DNA of 7,814 nucleotides, taken from positions 1-7,814 of the forward strand of contig LKMM01000112.1 of assembly GCA_001563885.1 (NCBI GenBank), written 5' to 3'. Position numbers and translations under genes: made by a program. A model generated the notes under the pieces. The model was not told where the DNA came from, ran no database searches, and worked only from the letters and a program-made list of their open reading frames with translations. Origin of the DNA: Natrialbaceae archaeon B1-Br10_E2g27 (GTDB lineage Archaea > Halobacteriota > Halobacteria > Halobacteriales > Natrialbaceae). This document shows positions 5,982-7,814 of this stretch, one piece after another (positions within the stretch are counted from its first letter, which is position 1; every line of letters begins with the position of its first letter).

Positions 5982-6031
5982 CGCTTCCGGCGCTCTCGAG
6001 AGGCGTAAAAACGGAAAAGCGGATAGCGTTA
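5979..6031. terminator. Bidirectional terminator hairpin between the CxxC gene and rps7
   Basis: TAACGCTTCCG (5979-5989) pairs with CGGATAGCGTTA (6020-6031) with a single bulged base. The left arm starts with the TAA stop of the small CxxC gene, and the right arm contains the TAA stop of rps7. Between the arms, on the minus strand, lies a T-rich stretch (TTTTCCGTTTTT, 6007-6018), which suits archaeal oligo-T termination of the rps12-rps7 mRNA. A CTCTCGAGAG palindrome (5993-6002) sits in the loop. Termination of the plus-strand gene here is weaker, since it has no T-tract. Confidence 0.5.
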
Positions 6032-6637
6032 GCGGGCTGCTGCCGCGACGCGCTCTTTTTCTTCTTTCTGGCTGATCGCGTACGTCTGGACGTCGTAGTT
6101 GGCTGCACCCGTCAGCTGGGAGGCGATTGCCTCTTCGACGGGCGTGGCCGTCTTGAACGAGTCGTTGTGGACGCCTTCAGCGAGGAATTTCAGTGCCTGG
6201 TCGACTCGCCGCTGTGGGGCGACGTCGACGGCTTTCGGAACGGAAATACCACCGTATTTCAGCCGAACGGTCTCCTCTCGAGGCGCGGCGTTCTCGACGG
6301 CCGTGACGAGAACCTGTACCGGGTTTTCCTCGGTTCGCTCGTGGATGATCTCGAAGGCGTTACGGACGTGGTTTAACGTCTGCTGTTTTTTGCCCGTGTT
6401 CTCTTCGGTCTGCATCAAGCGGTTGATAAAGCGCTCGACGATCGAGATCTGGGACTTTTTGAACTGCTTGCCGGCGTGTCGACCAGCGGTGTGTGCAATC
6501 GGCGTCACCGTAATGTAGCGTTCGGTCGAGGGATCGGCGTACTCGATCTCGTCGATCTCCCAGGTTCCGAATAGCTTCGCGCCAACGTCTGTGCCGCCTG
6601 CGGGGGCGTCCGGCTCGGGGGCGTCGTCTGCCGACAT
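6029..6637 (-). CDS. rps7: 30S ribosomal protein S7 (uS7)
   Basis: The product is 202 residues, the usual archaeal length. uS7 binds the 3' major domain of 16S rRNA, starts assembly of the small-subunit head and lies by the mRNA exit and E site. Recognisable segments are KKSQISIVERFINRLM (60-75), VTAVENAAPREETVRLKYGG (111-130), the VPKAVDVAPQRRVDQALKFL run (133-152) and the C-terminal AISQKEEKERVAAAAR (187-202) typical of archaeal S7. The first 20 residues (MSADDAPEPDAPAGG) are a halophile-type acidic extension. The ATG lies 2 nt after the rps12 stop, so the two genes form one transcriptional unit and are probably coupled in translation. In many archaea the EF-2 gene lies near the S7 gene; it does not follow within this window. 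Confidence 0.98.
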   Translation of the reverse strand: MSADDAPEPDAPAGGTDVGAKLFGTWEIDEIEYADPSTERYITVTPIAHTAGRHAGKQFKKSQISIVERFINRLMQTEENTGKKQQTLNHVRNAFEIIHERTEENPVQVLVTAVENAAPREETVRLKYGGISVPKAVDVAPQRRVDQALKFLAEGVHNDSFKTATPVEEAIASQLTGAANYDVQTYAISQKEEKERVAAAAR

Positions 6638-6639
6638 GG

Positions 6640-7068
6640 TTATCGCACCGGTTTCTCTGCGTTGCCGCGAACGAGTTCGAGCAGCGCAACGCCGTTTACT
6701 TTATCGACTTTGTAGTTGACACCCGAAAGGTCACCCATCGCACGACCCTTCGCGCCACCGATCCCGGCGATGGTGACTTCGTCGTGTTCGTCAATAAAGG
6801 AAATAGCACCGTCACCAGGGCAAAACGCAGTGACCTGCTTGCCGTTTTTGATCAACTGGACCCGGACACATTTCCGGATCGCCGAGTTAGGCTGTTTTGC
6901 TTCGATGCCAACTTTTTCCAGTACAATACCTCGAGCCTGTGGTGCGCCCTCGAGCGGGTCGGATTTCTCCCGAAGTCCACGGGCGCGGCGCGCGTAATCG
7001 GAGTCGGACCACCGCTGGTTCTGGCGGTCCTTTTTGAGCTTGCGCGCGGCGTATTTGCCGTTTGCCAT
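6640..7068 (-). CDS. rps12: 30S ribosomal protein S12 (uS12)
   Basis: The product is 142 residues, normal for archaeal uS12. The protein lies at the decoding centre and helps monitor codon-anticodon pairing. The signature is KQPNSAIRKCVRVQLIKNG (58-76). The second conserved loop, GRAMGDLSGVNYKV (108-121), corresponds to the bacterial loop containing the modified aspartate. In the first loop glutamine (Q59) stands where bacteria have a streptomycin-critical lysine, which is normal for archaea. The N-terminus (MANGKYAARKLKKDRQNQRW) is basic, as in relatives. It heads the rps12-rps7 pair. The ATG coincides with the RNA start predicted from the TATA box at 7093-7098, so the message is probably leaderless. 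Confidence 0.98.
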   Translation of the reverse strand: MANGKYAARKLKKDRQNQRWSDSDYARRARGLREKSDPLEGAPQARGIVLEKVGIEAKQPNSAIRKCVRVQLIKNGKQVTAFCPGDGAISFIDEHDEVTIAGIGGAKGRAMGDLSGVNYKVDKVNGVALLELVRGNAEKPVR

Positions 7069-7092
7069 AGGGGTCGCTATCCGGTGAAGGCA

Positions 7093-7098
7093 CTTAAA
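7093..7098 (-). promoter_or_regulatory. TATA box for rps12-rps7
   Basis: TTTAAG on the minus strand is centred about 27 nt before the first base of the rps12 ATG at 7068, the leaderless arrangement. This implies rps12-rps7 can be transcribed independently of the upstream rpoA2-nusA unit. The rest of 7099-7231 holds no gene that I can see. Confidence 0.55.
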
Positions 7099-7199
7099 CA
7101 GCCCGTTTCGAATCGCTTGTTACGCCTCGAGAGCACTCGTTAGCCCCCGCTCGAGGAATCTGAGTGCGTTTCACGATACGGGCAGAGAATCGGTTAGCG

Positions 7200-7218
7200 C
7201 CCCTCGGCGGACGAGAGG
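7200..7218 (-). terminator. Possible hairpin after nusA
   Basis: On the minus strand CCTCTCG (7218-7212) can pair with CGAGGGG (7206-7200), using one G-U pair and a TCCGC loop, 13 nt past the nusA stop. No T-tract follows, so it may be a processing or 3'-end stabilising structure and not a true terminator. Some read-through into rps12 is likely. Confidence 0.3.
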
Positions 7219-7231
7219 TGTCCGAACGCGA

Positions 7232-7660
7232 CTACACCAACTGGATGTCGTCGATACCGAAGTGTCGGTCGGCCAGTCTGCGGGCTGTCTCGATCGTCCG
7301 GCCATCGGAACCGATCGCGACGCCACGATCCTCGCTTGCGACCTCGACGTAGGCAACCGTATCGTCGTTTTCGCTGATCGTCACGTTGTAAACCGCCGCC
7401 GGCGCGAGGGTGTTCGCAACGAACGTTTCGGGTTCGTCGGCATCTTCGATGAGCCGAACCGCCATCTCGACGCGCTCTTCGAACCGTTTGACCGTCCGAC
7501 CGCCCGGGCCGATCGCCTCGGCAATCTGCCCACTCGAGACAACGATCACCACTCGTCTATCGTCTGTATCCTCGAGCAGACAGTCGACGCCGGTCGATCC
7601 CGTCGTCTCCTCGAAGGCCGCGAGATACTGGCGGGTCGCGTCGTCGAGGGTCCGGCCCAT
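7232..7660 (-). CDS. nusA: Archaeal NusA-like transcription elongation/termination factor
   Basis: This encodes 142 residues with two KH RNA-binding domains and nothing else, as is standard for archaeal NusA; the RNA polymerase-binding N-terminal domain and S1 domain of bacterial NusA are absent. The first KH has the GxxG loop GPGG (51-54, in AEAIGPGGRTVKRFEERVEM); the second has GSDG (117-120, in GVAIGSDGRTIETARRLA). The protein is thought to bind nascent RNA near RNA polymerase. The conserved position next to rpoA2 supports this. The ATG lies 2 nt after the rpoA2 stop codon, so the genes are almost certainly cotranscribed. A 163-bp gap with its own promoter separates it from rps12. Confidence 0.95.
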   Translation of the reverse strand: MGRTLDDATRQYLAAFEETTGSTGVDCLLEDTDDRRVVIVVSSGQIAEAIGPGGRTVKRFEERVEMAVRLIEDADEPETFVANTLAPAAVYNVTISENDDTVAYVEVASEDRGVAIGSDGRTIETARRLADRHFGIDDIQLV

Positions 7661-7662
7661 TA

Positions 7663-7814
7663 TCAGTCAGCCTTCGGCCCAGTCGACCCCATCCGGAGGT
7701 CGACGTCGCCGGTACCGAGTTTGATCGGCTTCCCGACGATGACGTTCTCGGTGACGCCGTGTAAGGCATCGACCTCGCCGTGGATCGCGGCGTTGAGCAG
7801 GTGATTGACCGTTA
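7663..7814 (-). CDS. rpoA2: DNA-directed RNA polymerase subunit A'' (C-terminal end, partial)
   Basis: Only the last 49 codons and TGA are in the window; the gene continues beyond the right edge. The translation contains HGEVDALHGVTENVIVGKPI followed by KLGTGDVDLRM, the highly conserved tail of archaeal RNA polymerase A'' (the counterpart of the C-terminal part of bacterial beta'). It ends with a short GSTGPKAD tail. The subunit completes the largest-subunit clamp and part of the active-centre cleft together with A'. It is the upstream partner of nusA in the same transcriptional unit, with 2 nt between the stop and the nusA start. Confidence 0.95.
   Translation of the reverse strand, partial: TVNHLLNAAIHGEVDALHGVTENVIVGKPIKLGTGDVDLRMGSTGPKAD

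Noticed and set aside
7125..7156. CCTCGAG / CTCGAGG inverted repeat upstream of rps12
   Set aside because: CTCGAG is itself palindromic and greatly over-represented here, so two copies 18 nt apart forming an inverted repeat is expected by chance.
7099..7231. Possible tRNA or small RNA gene between nusA and rps12
   Set aside because: No cloverleaf, no conserved GTTCRANYC T-arm with matching acceptor stem on either strand; only a short hairpin near 7200-7218.
1..7814. CRISPR arrays, toxin-antitoxin pairs, complete insertion sequences
   Set aside because: No regularly spaced repeats, no paired small toxin/antitoxin-like genes and no transposase frame were seen on either strand.

Overview
The window looks like haloarchaeal chromosome. 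The deduced proteins are strongly acidic, the third codon positions are GC-rich, and the right end carries the archaeal RNA polymerase / str-type cluster (3' end of rpoA2, nusA, rps12, rps7). Most genes have no Shine-Dalgarno and a TATA-like box about 27 nt before the start codon, as expected for the leaderless transcripts common in this group. The very frequent CTCGAG hexamer (24 copies counted) suggests, but does not prove, a member of the Natrialbales.

Layout: 1-276 is a non-coding margin with a strong short hairpin and a possible insertion-sequence remnant. Next come seven genes that alternate strand one by one: a DUF5781-like protein with an HExxH motif (277-1017, +), a two-helix membrane protein (1024-1230, -), a three-helix membrane protein (1354-1686, +), a shortened AMP-binding-fold protein (1683-2930, -), a CstA-family transporter (3120-4991, +), an unrecognised acidic protein (4988-5629, -) and a small CxxC protein (5757-5981, +). 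The minus-strand cluster rps7 (6029-6637), rps12 (6640-7068), nusA (7232-7660) and the rpoA2 C-terminus (7663 to the window end) closes the window.

The alternation gives four tail-to-tail junctions that overlap or lie within 50 nt (1017/1024, 1686/1683, 4991/4988, 5981/6029) and three divergent promoter regions (1231-1353, 2931-3119, 5630-5756). The last tail-to-tail junction is a hairpin whose arms contain both stop codons.

Working together: rpoA2-nusA and rps12-rps7 belong to transcription and translation, and rps12-rps7 appear to have their own promoter. The divergent AMP-binding / CstA pair shares a 189-bp AT-rich control region with two dyad motifs, so uptake of pyruvate or a similar carbon source may be co-regulated with the AMP-binding-fold protein. 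That protein has lost the P-loop threonines, the TGD aspartate and the entire C-terminal lid, so it is probably not an ordinary acyl-CoA synthetase. I see no CRISPR array, tRNA, complete transposase or phage gene. Overall this is mostly a conserved housekeeping region; the odd AMP-binding protein and its shared promoter region are the best candidates for something undescribed.
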